64,000 bases of DNA from NCBI RefSeq assembly GCF_003217235.1, contig NZ_QJTF01000004.1, forward strand, positions 1 to 64,000, in the 5' to 3' direction. Made by a program: the position numbers and the translations under genes. The DNA is from Paramesorhizobium leguminum (GTDB taxonomy: Bacteria; Pseudomonadota; Alphaproteobacteria; Rhizobiales; Rhizobiaceae). The notes below the pieces were generated by a model that was not told the origin of the DNA, did no database searches, and saw only the letters and a program-made list of their open reading frames with translations. The first letter of the stretch is position 1. Each line of letters opens with the position of its first letter. Shown here in pieces: positions 43,097-53,088 of this stretch.

Positions 43097-44535
43097 GCCG
43101 GCTTGTCGTTATATCGAACAGAGTCCCGCTTCCGGATAAAAGCGGCGCTGCTCCAGCGGGCGGCCTCGCCGTCGCGCTTCAAGCGGCGCTTGAGGAACGC
43201 GGCGGCATCTGGATGGGCTGGTCAGGCAAGTCCACCTCAGGCCGCGAGACATCAGGCATCGACATTCGCGAGCAAGGCAAGATCACCTATGCTCTGGTTG
43301 ATTTGAGCCGCAAGGATGTCGAGGAATATTATGCGGGCTTCGCCAATCGCGTTCTCTGGCCGCTATGCCATTACCGGCTTGACCTGACGGACTATGCGCG
43401 AAAGGACATGGCGGGGTATTTCCGGGTCAACCGCCTCTTCGCCCAGCAACTGGCGCCGCTCATCAAGCCGGATGACGTGATCTGGGTGCATGATTATCAC
43501 TTGATCCCGCTTGCCGCCGAATTGCGCCAGATGGGGCTGAAAAACCGCATCGGCTTTTTCCTGCATATTCCCTGGCCGCCGGCGGATGTGCTCTTCACGC
43601 TTCCCGTCCACGAGACGATCATGCGCGGCCTTGCCTCGTATGATTTGGTCGGCTTCCAGACCCGCCACGATGCCGAAAATTTCGCCGGATGCCTGAAACG
43701 CGAAGGCATCGGCAAGGAACTGGGCCAAGGGCTTTTCGAGGCCTATGGCCATGTCTTCCGGGCTGACGTATTCCCGATCAGCATCGAGACCGCAGCCTTC
43801 GCCGAAGCCGCCCGTACCTCGCGGCGCCATGCCCTCGTCGGGCGTATGCGACAGAGCCTGGCAGGCCGTGACCTCATCATCGGCGTCGACCGCCTCGATT
43901 ATTCCAAGGGTATCACCAACCGCATCGAGGCCTTCGAGCGCTTTATCGTCAACAACCCCGACAGCCGGGGCAGGGTGACATTCCTGCAGGTCACGCCGAA
44001 ATCGCGTTCCGAAGTGCCGGAATATGGCGACATGCAGCGCATGGTGGCGGAGCTGGCCGGGCGGGTGAACGGCGCGCTCAGTACGGTCGACTGGACACCG
44101 ATCCGCTATGTTAACCGCTCCATCGGCCGAAGTGTGCTGGCCGGCCTCTACCGCATGGCGCAAGTAGGCCTGGTGACACCGCTGCGCGATGGCATGAACC
44201 TCGTCGCCAAGGAATATGTCGCGGCGCAAGATCCGGAAAATCCGGGCGTTCTCATCCTGTCGCGCTTTGCCGGCGCCGCGCGCGAGCTTGATGGCGCGCT
44301 GCTGGTCAATCCCTACGATACCGACGCGGTGTCGGACGCCATCGCCCGCGCCCTGTCCATGCCGATCGAGGCGCGGCGTGAACGCTGGAACCAGATGATG
44401 CCGCATCTTCTGGAAAATGATGTTTCCCACTGGTGCGAGAGTTTCCTGAAGGCGCTTGCCGGGCATGGCGAGACGAAGGGCGATGAGCGGCCAGCTGAAA
44501 CAAAAGGTATTTTGCAGCCAAATGATTCCATCTGA
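43093..44535 (+). CDS. otsA: Trehalose-6-phosphate synthase (GT20)
   Basis: The protein is 480 residues from the ATG at 43093, with GGGAGA upstream and a 4-base overlap with otsB. It is a retaining glycosyltransferase of family GT20 that joins UDP-glucose and glucose 6-phosphate. Key elements are VISNRVPLPDKSGAAPAGGLAVAL, WVHDYHLIPLA, FFLHIPWPP, GVDRLDYSKGI and the nucleotide-binding DGMNLVAKEYVA. With OtsB it makes trehalose for osmotic and desiccation tolerance. Confidence 0.97.
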   Translation: MSRLVVISNRVPLPDKSGAAPAGGLAVALQAALEERGGIWMGWSGKSTSGRETSGIDIREQGKITYALVDLSRKDVEEYYAGFANRVLWPLCHYRLDLTDYARKDMAGYFRVNRLFAQQLAPLIKPDDVIWVHDYHLIPLAAELRQMGLKNRIGFFLHIPWPPADVLFTLPVHETIMRGLASYDLVGFQTRHDAENFAGCLKREGIGKELGQGLFEAYGHVFRADVFPISIETAAFAEAARTSRRHALVGRMRQSLAGRDLIIGVDRLDYSKGITNRIEAFERFIVNNPDSRGRVTFLQVTPKSRSEVPEYGDMQRMVAELAGRVNGALSTVDWTPIRYVNRSIGRSVLAGLYRMAQVGLVTPLRDGMNLVAKEYVAAQDPENPGVLILSRFAGAARELDGALLVNPYDTDAVSDAIARALSMPIEARRERWNQMMPHLLENDVSHWCESFLKALAGHGETKGDERPAETKGILQPNDSI

Positions 44536-44565
44536 CGGCAAAATGCTTTAGGCGGTTAATTCGCC

Positions 44566-45264
44566 ATGAAGATTCTCGCCATCGATACCGCAGCCAGTTT
44601 TTGCGCCACCGCCGTCTATGATACGGACGAGCGGCGTTTGCTTGCCGCTGTCAGCGAGAATATCGGCAAGGGCCATGCCGAAGTGCTGATGGCCTATATC
44701 CAGCAGGCGCTAGATGAATCGGGAACTGTTATTGCCGAGATCGGCCGCATCGCCGTCAATGTCGGGCCGGGTTCGTTCACCGGCGTGCGCATCGGCGTTT
44801 CCGCCGCGCGCGGTTTCGCGCTGGCGCTGAATTGCCCCGCCATCGGCGTCACTGCCTTCGAGGCTTTGGCTGCGGAAGTGTGCGAGATATATCCAGGTAC
44901 GCCGGGCACGCCGGTTCTGGTAGCCATCGACGCGCATCGCGATGAAATCTATGCTCAATTTTTCGGATCGGACGGCGAGGTTCTTGACGGGCCGTTTGCG
45001 GGAAGTCTGGATGATGTGCTGGAACTTCTCACGCGGAGGGGGCCGCAACCGGTGTTAACCGGATCGGCGTCAGCGCGCTTGAATGAAATGCTGGCCGGGG
45101 CGCCGCTTGCCGTCGCGGGCGAGGCGGCCACTGGCCGCATCGAAACCATTGCGCGCATCGCCGCATTGCGCGAGCCGGGAGAAGCGCCGAAGCCGCTTTA
45201 CTTGCGCGGTCCTGATGCCAAGCCGCAAGTAGGCTTCGCCCTGCCAAGAAAAGCCACGCCATGA
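44566..45264 (+). CDS. tsaB: tRNA t6A modification protein TsaB
   Basis: The 232-residue ASKHA-fold protein begins ILAIDTAASFCATAVYD and contains GHAEVLMAYIQQAL and VNVGPGSFTGVRIGVSAARGFALAL. It forms a complex with TsaD and TsaE to make threonylcarbamoyladenosine at tRNA position 37. It starts a chain of overlapping genes: its stop overlaps rimI by 4 bases and rimI overlaps plsC likewise. The tsaB-rimI neighbourhood is widely conserved. Confidence 0.95.
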   Translation: MKILAIDTAASFCATAVYDTDERRLLAAVSENIGKGHAEVLMAYIQQALDESGTVIAEIGRIAVNVGPGSFTGVRIGVSAARGFALALNCPAIGVTAFEALAAEVCEIYPGTPGTPVLVAIDAHRDEIYAQFFGSDGEVLDGPFAGSLDDVLELLTRRGPQPVLTGSASARLNEMLAGAPLAVAGEAATGRIETIARIAALREPGEAPKPLYLRGPDAKPQVGFALPRKATP

Positions 45265-45767
45265 TAGGCCTGTCCTTTGGCCCGTTCGCACGAAAAAATT
45301 TCGCCATCGAGCCGCTTGTCCCGGCGGACTGTCACCATTTGCATCGAATCCACGCCGAAACATTTAGCCACTTCTGGAGCGAGGACGATTTCCATGCCCT
45401 CATAGGACAGGAAACCGTCTTCGGCTTCATTGCGCGGGAGGAGGGCAGGCCGGATGATGCGGTGGGTTTCGTGCTGGCACGCCTCACGATAGACGAGGCG
45501 GAGATATTGACCATTGCGGTTTCCCCCGCCTTCCGCCGTCTGGGCGTCGGGCGCGAGCTGATGGATGCGGTGCTGCGCCATCTGCATCATGTCCGGGCGC
45601 AAACCCTCTTTCTGGAGGTCGATCAAGCCAATATCGCGGCGCAGGCGCTCTATCGCCGCCTGGGCTTCATAAAGGTTGGCGAACGCCCCGCCTATTATGA
45701 GACCGAAGCGGGCCGGTCGGCGGCGCTGATCCTGCGCCGCGATCTGGGCACCGGTACGCCCCGATGA
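45261..45767 (+). CDS. rimI: Ribosomal protein S18-alanine N-acetyltransferase RimI
   Basis: The 168-residue GNAT protein has the acetyl-CoA loop RRLGVGRELMDAVL and the RimI-like end LFLEVDQANIAAQALYRRLGFIKVGERPAYYE. RimI acetylates the N-terminal alanine of ribosomal protein S18; the position next to tsaB supports this assignment over other GNAT activities. Both ends overlap neighbours by 4 bases. Confidence 0.9.
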   Translation: MIGLSFGPFARKNFAIEPLVPADCHHLHRIHAETFSHFWSEDDFHALIGQETVFGFIAREEGRPDDAVGFVLARLTIDEAEILTIAVSPAFRRLGVGRELMDAVLRHLHHVRAQTLFLEVDQANIAAQALYRRLGFIKVGERPAYYETEAGRSAALILRRDLGTGTPR

Positions 45768-46567
45768 TCAACAGGCTTCGTATAGCGCTCGTATTGCTCG
45801 GGATGGCGACGCTCATGCTGGCGCTGGTGCCTATCCAGTACATCCTGCTGAAAATCGGCGCCGGCCGCGCAAGCGCGATTCCGCGCTATTTTCACCGCAT
45901 CATGGCCTGGTTGCTTGGGTTCCGCATCCATGTCCATGGCGCGATGACGAAGGATCGCCCGCTCCTTCTCGTATCGAACCATATATCGTGGACCGACATT
46001 ATCCTCCTTTCCACCGTTGGCGATATTTCCTTTATTGCCAAGACGGAGGTGCGCGACTGGCCGCTTTTCGGCACCCTGTCCCTTCTGCAACGTTCCGTCT
46101 TTGTCGAGCGTGACCGGCGCGGCAAGACCGGCGAGCAGGCGTCGCAGATTGCGGAAAGGCTGGTAGCCGGCGATGTCATGGTGCTGTTCGCTGAAGGCAC
46201 CACATCGGACGGAAACCGCGTTCTCCCGTTCAAGACGTCGCTGTTCGGCGCGGCGTCCGCGGCGATCCGCGAAACCGGGGCTGAAACTGTCGCGGTGCAG
46301 CCGGTCGCAATCGTCTATACAAAATTGCATGGCATCCCGATGGGCCGCTTTCATCGCCCCGTCGCCTCCTGGCCGGGCGATGTCGAATTGATGCCGCATC
46401 TGAAAGGCATTTTGAGAGAAGGCGCGATCGATGTCGATATTCGCTTCGGCGAACCGGTCGTCATCGCCAAGGGCACGGACCGCAAGCAGCTTGCCCGCAC
46501 TATGGAAGACCGGGTCCGCGCCATGCTCCTGACCTCGCTGATGGGGCGCGGGATGGACGAGCGATAA
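45764..46567 (+). CDS. plsC: 1-acyl-sn-glycerol-3-phosphate acyltransferase (PlsC-like)
   Basis: The 267-residue membrane-associated acyltransferase has an N-terminal hydrophobic segment (about residues 8-28), the HX4D motif in SNHISWTD and the substrate motif FAEGTTSDG. It converts lysophosphatidic acid to phosphatidic acid; a related role with ornithine lipid (OlsA) is possible in this group. It is translationally coupled to rimI. Confidence 0.88.
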   Translation: MINRLRIALVLLGMATLMLALVPIQYILLKIGAGRASAIPRYFHRIMAWLLGFRIHVHGAMTKDRPLLLVSNHISWTDIILLSTVGDISFIAKTEVRDWPLFGTLSLLQRSVFVERDRRGKTGEQASQIAERLVAGDVMVLFAEGTTSDGNRVLPFKTSLFGAASAAIRETGAETVAVQPVAIVYTKLHGIPMGRFHRPVASWPGDVELMPHLKGILREGAIDVDIRFGEPVVIAKGTDRKQLARTMEDRVRAMLLTSLMGRGMDER

Positions 46568-46613
46568 ATGAGCCCTATTCTCAATTGCGTTGAAACGCGT
46601 TAAAACTCAGCCG

Positions 46614-48056
46614 ATGAATGAAACAAGCGCCACTGATAATCTTGAAATAGCCAGCGCGCCGGCCATAAACCCGCGCAAGGTTTTCGTTAAAACCTATGGC
46701 TGCCAGATGAATGTCTATGACAGCCAGCGTATGGCCGACAGCCTCGCTGAACAGGGCTATGTGGCGACGCAAACGCCTGAAGACGCCGATCTGGTGCTGC
46801 TCAACACCTGCCATATCCGCGAGAAGGCGTCGGAGAAGCTTTATTCAGCGTTGGGCCGTCTGCGCAAGATCAAGGACGAGCGCGCCGCGGATGGCCGCGA
46901 TATGCTGATCGGCGTTGCCGGCTGCGTGGCGCAGGCCGAGGGCGAAGAGATCATTCGCCGCGCGCCGTCCGTCGATCTCGTCATCGGCCCGCAGACCTAT
47001 CACCGCCTGCCGCAGGCACTCGCCCGCGTCGGTCGTGGCGAGAAGGTGGTCGAGACGGAATACGCCATCGAGGACAAGTTCGAGCATCTGCCCGCCCCGA
47101 AGAAGGAGCAGGTGAAGAGCCGTGGCGTCTCCGCCTTCCTCACCGTTCAGGAAGGCTGCGACAAGTTCTGCACCTTCTGCGTCGTCCCCTATACGCGCGG
47201 CTCTGAGGTTTCGCGCCCCGTCTCGCAGATCGTCGCCGAAGCCGAAAAGCTCGCCGCCGCCGGCGTGCGCGAGCTGACCCTTCTGGGCCAGAACGTCAAT
47301 GCCTGGCATGGCAAAGGTGAGGGCGGTCGCGAGTTGGGACTGGGCGAACTTTTGTTCCGGTTGGCGGAAATCCCCGGTATTGCCCGGCTGCGTTATACCA
47401 CCAGCCACCCGCGCGACATGGACGAGGCATTGATCGCCGCCCATCGTGATCTGGACCAGTTAATGCCTTATCTGCATTTGCCGGTGCAGGCGGGGTCCGA
47501 CCGCATCCTCAAGGCGATGAACCGCAGGCATACCGCCGCCGATTACCTGCGCCTCGTCGAGCGCATCCGCGCCGCCCGGCCCGACATCGCCCTTTCCGGC
47601 GATTTCATCGTCGGCTTTCCTGGGGAAACCGAGGAAGATTTCGAGGCGACGATGCAGCTGGTGCGCGACGTCACCTATGCGCAGGCCTATTCGTTCAAAT
47701 ATTCGCCGCGTCCCGGAACGCCGGGCGCCGATTTGCCTGGTCATGTCGATGAGGCGGTCAAGGACGAGAGGCTGCAGCGGCTCCAGGCGCTCCTGACTGA
47801 ACAGCAATATGCTTTCCAGCGCAGCATGATCGGAAAGCGCATGGATGTGTTGCTTGAAAAGCCCGGTCGCCTGCCCGGTCAGATGGTTGGCCGATCGCCC
47901 TGGCTTCTACCGGTAATTGTTGGTGAAAACCCGGGAGAAATCGGCAACATTGTCGATGTACGAATCATCGCCACCGGAACCAACAGCCTTATGGCCGAGA
48001 TGGTGGCGGCGAAACGGCAAGCGAACGCCCCTTTGGCACTTGAAACTCAATCATGA
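46614..48056 (+). CDS. miaB: tRNA-2-methylthio-N6-dimethylallyladenosine synthase MiaB
   Basis: The protein is 480 residues from the ATG at 46614 (an in-frame TTG lies 24 bases upstream). It is a radical-SAM methylthiotransferase with the UPF0004 cluster cysteines Cys30, Cys66 and Cys104, the radical SAM triad CxxxCxxC (Cys182, Cys186, Cys189), and a C-terminal TRAM domain (about 415-475). It adds a methylthio group to i6A37 of tRNAs reading UNN codons. The following phoH gene starts 11 bases after the stop. Confidence 0.96.
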   Translation: MNETSATDNLEIASAPAINPRKVFVKTYGCQMNVYDSQRMADSLAEQGYVATQTPEDADLVLLNTCHIREKASEKLYSALGRLRKIKDERAADGRDMLIGVAGCVAQAEGEEIIRRAPSVDLVIGPQTYHRLPQALARVGRGEKVVETEYAIEDKFEHLPAPKKEQVKSRGVSAFLTVQEGCDKFCTFCVVPYTRGSEVSRPVSQIVAEAEKLAAAGVRELTLLGQNVNAWHGKGEGGRELGLGELLFRLAEIPGIARLRYTTSHPRDMDEALIAAHRDLDQLMPYLHLPVQAGSDRILKAMNRRHTAADYLRLVERIRAARPDIALSGDFIVGFPGETEEDFEATMQLVRDVTYAQAYSFKYSPRPGTPGADLPGHVDEAVKDERLQRLQALLTEQQYAFQRSMIGKRMDVLLEKPGRLPGQMVGRSPWLLPVIVGENPGEIGNIVDVRIIATGTNSLMAEMVAAKRQANAPLALETQS

Positions 48057-48066
48057 GGAGAGCCGG

Positions 48067-49095
48067 TTGAACGCCACCGATAAAGTGAAGGCAGCCCCCG
48101 CAGGGGCTTCGGACATGGCGCATATCGTACTGACATTCGATAACAACCGGCTGGCCAGCGCGCTCTTCGGCCAGTTCGATGAAAACCTTGCCCGCGTCGA
48201 GCAGAAGCTCGGCGTCGATGTGCGATCGAAAGGCAATCAGCTTTCGATCCGCGGTGAACCGGGCGCGACCGAGCAGGCACGCCGCGCCCTCGATCATCTC
48301 TATGGTCTCGTGCAGAAGGGGCATGAGGTGACCGCGTCCGATGTCGATGGCGCGATCCGCATGGCAGTCGCTGCCGACGATCAGCTGACACTGCCAACGA
48401 TGGAGAAGAAGGGCAAGCAAACGGCGGCGCAGATATCGACGCGCAAGAAGACCATCTTTGCCCGTACGCCGACGCAGGATGCCTATATGCGGGCGCTGGA
48501 TCGCTCCGAGCTGGTCTTCGGCGTTGGTCCCGCCGGAACGGGCAAGACCTATCTCGCCGTCGCCCATGCCGCCATGCTGCTGGAGCGTGGTCTCGTGGAG
48601 CGCATCGTCCTTTCGCGCCCCGCCGTGGAAGCGGGCGAGCGGCTGGGCTTCCTGCCCGGCGACATGAAGGAGAAGGTCGATCCCTACCTCCGTCCGCTTT
48701 ACGATGCGCTTTACGACATGATGCCGGCGGAAAAAGTCGAGCGGGCGCTCGCGGCGGGCGTTATCGAGATCGCGCCGCTCGCCTTCATGCGCGGACGCAC
48801 GTTGGCCCACGCCGCCGTCATCCTCGACGAGGCGCAGAACACCACATCCATGCAGATGAAGATGTTTTTGACTCGTCTGGGCGAGAACGCCCGCATGATC
48901 GTCACCGGCGATCCGAGCCAGATCGACCTGCCGCCGGGCCAGAAATCCGGCCTTGTCGATGCGCTGCGCATTCTCGACGGCGTCCCCGGCATCGTCACCG
49001 TGCGCTTCACCGAAAAGGACGTCGTGCGCCATCCCCTCGTCGCGGCCATTGTCGTTGCCTGGGACAAGGACGCCAAGGGACACGCGAAGACATGA
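48067..49095 (+). CDS. PhoH family protein (YbeZ type)
   Basis: The protein is 342 residues from TTG at 48067, chosen because GAGGAG lies 8 bases before and it starts right after the miaB stop; an ATG at 48115 would drop the first 16 residues. The N-terminal KH-like part (about 15-105) is followed by the PhoH ATPase with Walker [14 protein letters not shown] (about 152-164) and Walker [11 protein letters not shown]. YbeZ proteins act with YbeY in rRNA maturation and ribosome quality control; ybeY follows here, consistent with this. Confidence 0.94.
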   Translation: MNATDKVKAAPAGASDMAHIVLTFDNNRLASALFGQFDENLARVEQKLGVDVRSKGNQLSIRGEPGATEQARRALDHLYGLVQKGHEVTASDVDGAIRMAVAADDQLTLPTMEKKGKQTAAQISTRKKTIFARTPTQDAYMRALDRSELVFGVGPAGTGKTYLAVAHAAMLLERGLVERIVLSRPAVEAGERLGFLPGDMKEKVDPYLRPLYDALYDMMPAEKVERALAAGVIEIAPLAFMRGRTLAHAAVILDEAQNTTSMQMKMFLTRLGENARMIVTGDPSQIDLPPGQKSGLVDALRILDGVPGIVTVRFTEKDVVRHPLVAAIVVAWDKDAKGHAKT

Positions 49096-49120
49096 CCACG
49101 CATTCAGGGAATGGCCGGAT

Positions 49121-49633
49121 TTGATCGATATCGACATAATGATCGAGGCGGAAGGCTGGCCGGAGGAGGCAGCGTTGCGCCAACTCGCAGAACGCGCCGT
49201 TCTCGCTTCATGGGAAACGCTTGAGCTAGGCGCGCCCGGCGAGGGGGAGACGGAACTCAGCATCGTCTTCACGGATGATGCCGCCATCCAGCGGCTCAAT
49301 GCGGAATGGCGCGGCAAGGACAAGCCGACCAATGTGCTCTCCTTTCCGGCTTTTCCAGTTGAAGCAGGCGAGCGGCCCGGACCGATGCTGGGCGATATTG
49401 TCATAGCGCGTGAGACTGTCGCGCGCGAGGCGGCTCTGGAAATCAAGCCGTTCGATCACCATCTGACCCATTTGATTGTCCACGGACTTCTGCATCTTCT
49501 CGGGTATGACCATGAGAACGATGAGGAGGCCGAGGAAATGGAGGGCTGGGAGCGCCGGATTCTTCATGCGCTTTCCATCCCTGACCCCTATAATGTATCG
49601 CTGAAAGACGATGAACCCATTGACAATGCCTGA
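49121..49633 (+). CDS. ybeY: Endoribonuclease YbeY (rRNA maturation)
   Basis: The protein is about 170 residues. The zinc motif [11 protein letters not shown] (HxxxHxxxxxH) is intact, and [10 protein letters not shown] is a family marker. The start is uncertain: TTG at 49121 (AGGGAA upstream) fits the common IDIMIEA opening, while an ATG at 49139 would shorten it by six residues. YbeY processes the 3' end of 16S rRNA and takes part in 70S quality control. It overlaps the following corC-like gene by 23 bases. Confidence 0.93.
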   Translation: MIDIDIMIEAEGWPEEAALRQLAERAVLASWETLELGAPGEGETELSIVFTDDAAIQRLNAEWRGKDKPTNVLSFPAFPVEAGERPGPMLGDIVIARETVAREAALEIKPFDHHLTHLIVHGLLHLLGYDHENDEEAEEMEGWERRILHALSIPDPYNVSLKDDEPIDNA

Positions 49634-50642
49634 TCCGACAGACCCGTCTTCTTCTGCCGCCGAGGCATCGCGGGCAAACGACACCGACGAGCAAAGTACG
49701 CAGCGGCCGTCACCGGCTGAAAAGCGCTCCATCTTTGCAGGCATCTTTCCCTTCTTGCGCGGCCGGCAGGCCAGCTCGCTCCGCGAGGATCTGGCGGAAG
49801 CACTCTCGGACAAGGAGAACACCGATCCGGCGTTCTCGCCCGAGGAACGTTCGATGCTCCATAACATCCTGCAATTGCAGGAGGTGCGCGTCGAGGACGT
49901 GATGATCCCGCGCTCCGACATCGAGGCGGTGGAGATCGAGACCCCGCTTGGGCAGTTGCTTGAACTTTTTGAGCAGTCCGGCCATTCGCGTATGCCGGTT
50001 TATTGCGAGACGCTCGACGATCCGCGCGGCATGGTCCATATCCGCGATGTGCTGAACCACATCACCCGACTGGGACGCCGGGAGAACGGTAGCGCATCGA
50101 AGCCTGATCTGAGCCGCGTCGATCTCGACAAGACCATCGGCGAGCTGAATCTGACGCGCAAGGTGCTGTTCGCGCCGCCATCGATGCAGGCAAGCACTCT
50201 CATGGCGCGGATGCAGGCGAGCCACATCCAGATGGCGCTGGTCATCGACGAATATGGCGGGACCGATGGGCTGGTTTCGCTGGAGGATATCGTCGAGATG
50301 GTCGTCGGCGATATCGAGGACGAGCATGACGATGAGGAAGAGATGATCGTCGAGGAGCCCGGCGGCGCGTTCGTCGTTGATGCTCGCGCCGATCTTGAGG
50401 AACTGGCGGAGCGGATCGGCCCCACATTCGTCGTGGGCGAGCACGGCGAGGATGTCGATACGGTTGGCGGTTTGATCTTCTCGATGCTTGGCCGCATTCC
50501 CTTGCGTGGCGAGGTGGTCGAGGCGCTGCCGGATTACGGATTCCATGTGCTGGAGGCCGACCGCCGCCGCATCCGCAAGGTGCGCATCGTGCCGCTCGAT
50601 GACGCGGAACGGGAAGCCAATGGCGCTGCCGGGGGTATATGA
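49611..50642 (+). CDS. CorC/HlyC family CBS-domain protein
   Basis: The 343-residue protein has a low-complexity N-terminus (about 1-60), a CBS pair ([17 protein letters not shown] ... [26 protein letters not shown]) and a C-terminal transporter-associated CorC_HlyC domain. Homologues (CorC/YbeX) are linked to magnesium/cobalt efflux and ribosome metabolism and are genetically tied to ybeY. There is no membrane-spanning domain, so it is cytosolic or peripheral. An alternative start lies 15 bases downstream. Confidence 0.92.
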   Translation: MNPLTMPDPTDPSSSAAEASRANDTDEQSTQRPSPAEKRSIFAGIFPFLRGRQASSLREDLAEALSDKENTDPAFSPEERSMLHNILQLQEVRVEDVMIPRSDIEAVEIETPLGQLLELFEQSGHSRMPVYCETLDDPRGMVHIRDVLNHITRLGRRENGSASKPDLSRVDLDKTIGELNLTRKVLFAPPSMQASTLMARMQASHIQMALVIDEYGGTDGLVSLEDIVEMVVGDIEDEHDDEEEMIVEEPGGAFVVDARADLEELAERIGPTFVVGEHGEDVDTVGGLIFSMLGRIPLRGEVVEALPDYGFHVLEADRRRIRKVRIVPLDDAEREANGAAGGI

Positions 50643-50657
50643 GCGCGGCTTACGCCG

Positions 50658-50758
50658 TTACAGCGTCGTGCGCTCTTCAGACGCACAAAGGACGCTGTAA
50701 GTTATCGAATCTACGCATCGGGCTCTCCGAAAATCGGTTTCGATTTTCTGGCCGATGC
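50658..50758. repeat. Composite palindromic element between corC-like and lnt
   Basis: Two palindromes follow each other. The first (50658-50700) has outer arms TTACAGCGTC / GACGCTGTAA and inner arms GTGCG / CGCAC. The second (50715-50758) is GCATCGG...CCGATGC with inner CCGAAAATCG / CGATTTTC. Together they fill nearly the whole gap. They resemble mosaic intergenic elements of Rhizobiales and may form paired hairpins in the operon mRNA. Confidence 0.8.
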
Positions 50759-50778
50759 TGTAGCGGGAGCGAGGCTGG

Positions 50779-52377
50779 ATGAGGGGGATTACGCAGTTTT
50801 CCGGCTGGATCATATTGCTGAGCGGCTGGCGTCGCGCGCTCATGGCCTTTCTCGCCGGGGCGCTCGCGACGCTCGCTCTGCCGCCCTATGATTTCTTCGC
50901 CGTCTGCCTGATAGCCTTCCCTGTCCTCGTATGGCTGATCGACGGCGCTGTCGATACTGCCAATGGCGGTTTCATGCGCCGCGTCCTGCCCTCGGCAGTG
51001 GTTGGCTGGTGGTTCGGCTTTGGCTATTTCCTGGCAGGCCTCTGGTGGATTGGCGCGGCGCTTTTGGTTGACGCTCAAAATTTCGCCTGGGCATTGCCGC
51101 TCGCGGTCGTAGGCCTGCCGGCATTCCTTGCTCTTTTCTATGCGCTCGCCGTGCTTATCGCCCGCTGTCTTTGGTCGGATGGGCTAGGACGCATCTTCGC
51201 GCTGGCCTTCGGCTTCGGTGTCGCGGAATGGCTGCGCTCTTTCGTGCTGACGGGGTTTCCGTGGAACGCCATCGGCTATGCGGCCATGCCCACTCCGATG
51301 TTGATGCAGTCGGATGGCGTGGTCGGCCTTTTCGCCATGAATGCGCTTGCTGTTCTCGTCTTCGCCATGCCCGGGCTTCTTGCCGACAGGCGGCATCGCC
51401 GGGCTGGTCTTGTGCTTGCGCTGGTGCTCGTTGCCGCTCATGTCGGGTTCGGCTTCTACCGGCTGCATGATGCGCCGACGGTCGCCGAGGAGAGCACCGG
51501 CGTGCGTTTACGCATCGTTCAGCCTTCTATCGCGCAGGATATGAAATGGGACGACGGCGCCCGCCGCGCAATCTTTGACAAGCTTATTGCCTTGACCGGA
51601 ACATCGCCGGCACCCGGCCAATCGAAACCGGCAGTCATCGTTTGGCCGGAAACCGCAATTCCCTATATTCTGACCCGTACGCCGGAAGCGTTGGTGCGCA
51701 TCGGCGAGGCTTTGTCGGATGGCCAGGTATTGCTTGCCGGCGCCGTGCGCGAGGAAGAGGGTGTACCCAGTCCGCTTTATTACAACTCCATCTATGCGAT
51801 CAGCGACCGGGGCGAAATCATCGGTGCGGCCGACAAGGAGCATCTTGTGCCCTTCGGTGAGTATCTGCCGCTGGAGAAATGGCTGCGCGCTTTAGGGTTG
51901 CAGGAGGTGGTCGAGATGCCCGGCGGATTCTCAGCGGCAATGAGCCGCCATTCGTTGAAGGTCAACGACCATTTGGCTTTCCTGCCACTCATTTGCTACG
52001 AGGCGATCTTTCCCGCCGGGCTCGGTTATAGCGGCCCCAGAGCGACGGCGATTCTCAACGTGACGAACGATGCATGGTATGGCGATACGCCCGGCCCCTA
52101 TCAACATTTCCGCCAGGCGCAGTTGCGCGCGGTGGAGCAGGGGTTGCCACTGATTCGGGCAGCCAACAACGGATTATCGGCGGTTGTAGACCCTTATGGT
52201 CGAATCACCGATGGCCTTGCGCTCGACGCGGTGGGCATTATCGACGCTTCCCTACCGTCACCAATTGACCCGTTTTGGGGCAAGCCACCCGGATCAGTTG
52301 AAACATGGACCGTTTTGATGGTCTTGCTGGCCATTTCATGCGGTTATGCGGTGTTATCCCGCAGGCGCTTCGATTGA
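50779..52377 (+). CDS. lnt: Apolipoprotein N-acyltransferase
   Basis: The 532-residue inner-membrane enzyme adds the third acyl chain to lipoproteins. About seven hydrophobic segments occupy residues 15-215 and near the C-terminus (about 510-528). The periplasmic nitrilase-like domain (about 235-490) has the catalytic Glu (WPETAIPY), Lys (DKEHLVPFGEYLP) and Cys (LICYEAIFP). Its position after phoH-ybeY-corC is widely conserved. Confidence 0.96.
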   Translation: MRGITQFSGWIILLSGWRRALMAFLAGALATLALPPYDFFAVCLIAFPVLVWLIDGAVDTANGGFMRRVLPSAVVGWWFGFGYFLAGLWWIGAALLVDAQNFAWALPLAVVGLPAFLALFYALAVLIARCLWSDGLGRIFALAFGFGVAEWLRSFVLTGFPWNAIGYAAMPTPMLMQSDGVVGLFAMNALAVLVFAMPGLLADRRHRRAGLVLALVLVAAHVGFGFYRLHDAPTVAEESTGVRLRIVQPSIAQDMKWDDGARRAIFDKLIALTGTSPAPGQSKPAVIVWPETAIPYILTRTPEALVRIGEALSDGQVLLAGAVREEEGVPSPLYYNSIYAISDRGEIIGAADKEHLVPFGEYLPLEKWLRALGLQEVVEMPGGFSAAMSRHSLKVNDHLAFLPLICYEAIFPAGLGYSGPRATAILNVTNDAWYGDTPGPYQHFRQAQLRAVEQGLPLIRAANNGLSAVVDPYGRITDGLALDAVGIIDASLPSPIDPFWGKPPGSVETWTVLMVLLAISCGYAVLSRRRFD

Positions 52378-52520
52378 CATCCTATTTGTCATACTATGAT
52401 ATGCGCTTACGACAAATGTTCTCATTTGTCCGATTACCTCTCATGCAGTAGTATTTCCGACCTGTTCGCCGCAGGACTGATGAATGCCGAAAGCGCGCAA
52501 TCGGCGAGGAGCAGCATTTG

Positions 52521-52934
52521 ATGACCGAGAACAAGAAGAAGCCTAATCCTATCGATGTTCATGTCGGAAGCCGCATCCGCTTGCGCCGCAACATGCTTGG
52601 GTATAGCCAGGAAAAGCTGGGCGAAAGTCTTGGAATTACATTTCAGCAGATTCAGAAATACGAAAAAGGGACGAATCGCGTCGGTGCGAGCCGACTCCAG
52701 GCCATTTCGTCGATTCTGAATGTACCTGTCTCGTTTTTCTTTGAGGATGCGCCCGGCAGCACGCCTCCGGGGGCGGGCAGCTTCGGCGAAGACAATGAGG
52801 CGACCTATGTCGTCGATTTTCTCAACAGCAATGAAGGCGTGCAGCTGACGCGGTCCTTCACCAAGATTTCCGATCCGAAGATCCGGCGCAAGATCATCGA
52901 TCTCGTGAAGTCACTGGCTGACGACAGCGAGTAA
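52521..52934 (+). CDS. XRE-family helix-turn-helix regulator
   Basis: The protein is 137 residues from the ATG at 52521, with GAGGAG upstream; an in-frame TTG lies directly before. The N-terminal Cro/C1 helix-turn-helix (about 10-70) reads [48 protein letters not shown]. The C-terminal half ([43 protein letters not shown]) is typical of a regulator type conserved in Alphaproteobacteria just upstream of metK. Its targets are not apparent. A GC-rich hairpin without a T-run follows the stop (near 52940-52965). Confidence 0.92.
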   Translation: MTENKKKPNPIDVHVGSRIRLRRNMLGYSQEKLGESLGITFQQIQKYEKGTNRVGASRLQAISSILNVPVSFFFEDAPGSTPPGAGSFGEDNEATYVVDFLNSNEGVQLTRSFTKISDPKIRRKIIDLVKSLADDSE

Positions 52935-53088
52935 TTATTATGCCGGGAGAATGAAATTTCCCCGGCGCGCCCCGTTTGAAAAAGAATCTCCATTGACGGT
53001 TTCCGCCTATATTGGCAAAGACAAGATGGCTGTACCGGCTGTTGTTCTTTCTGCGGTGTTCCATCAGGACTTTCAAGAGGGGTTTCCC

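Noticed and set aside
52935-53088. SAM riboswitch before metK
   Set aside because: No arrangement resembling known SAM-binding RNA classes could be recognised in the leader by eye.
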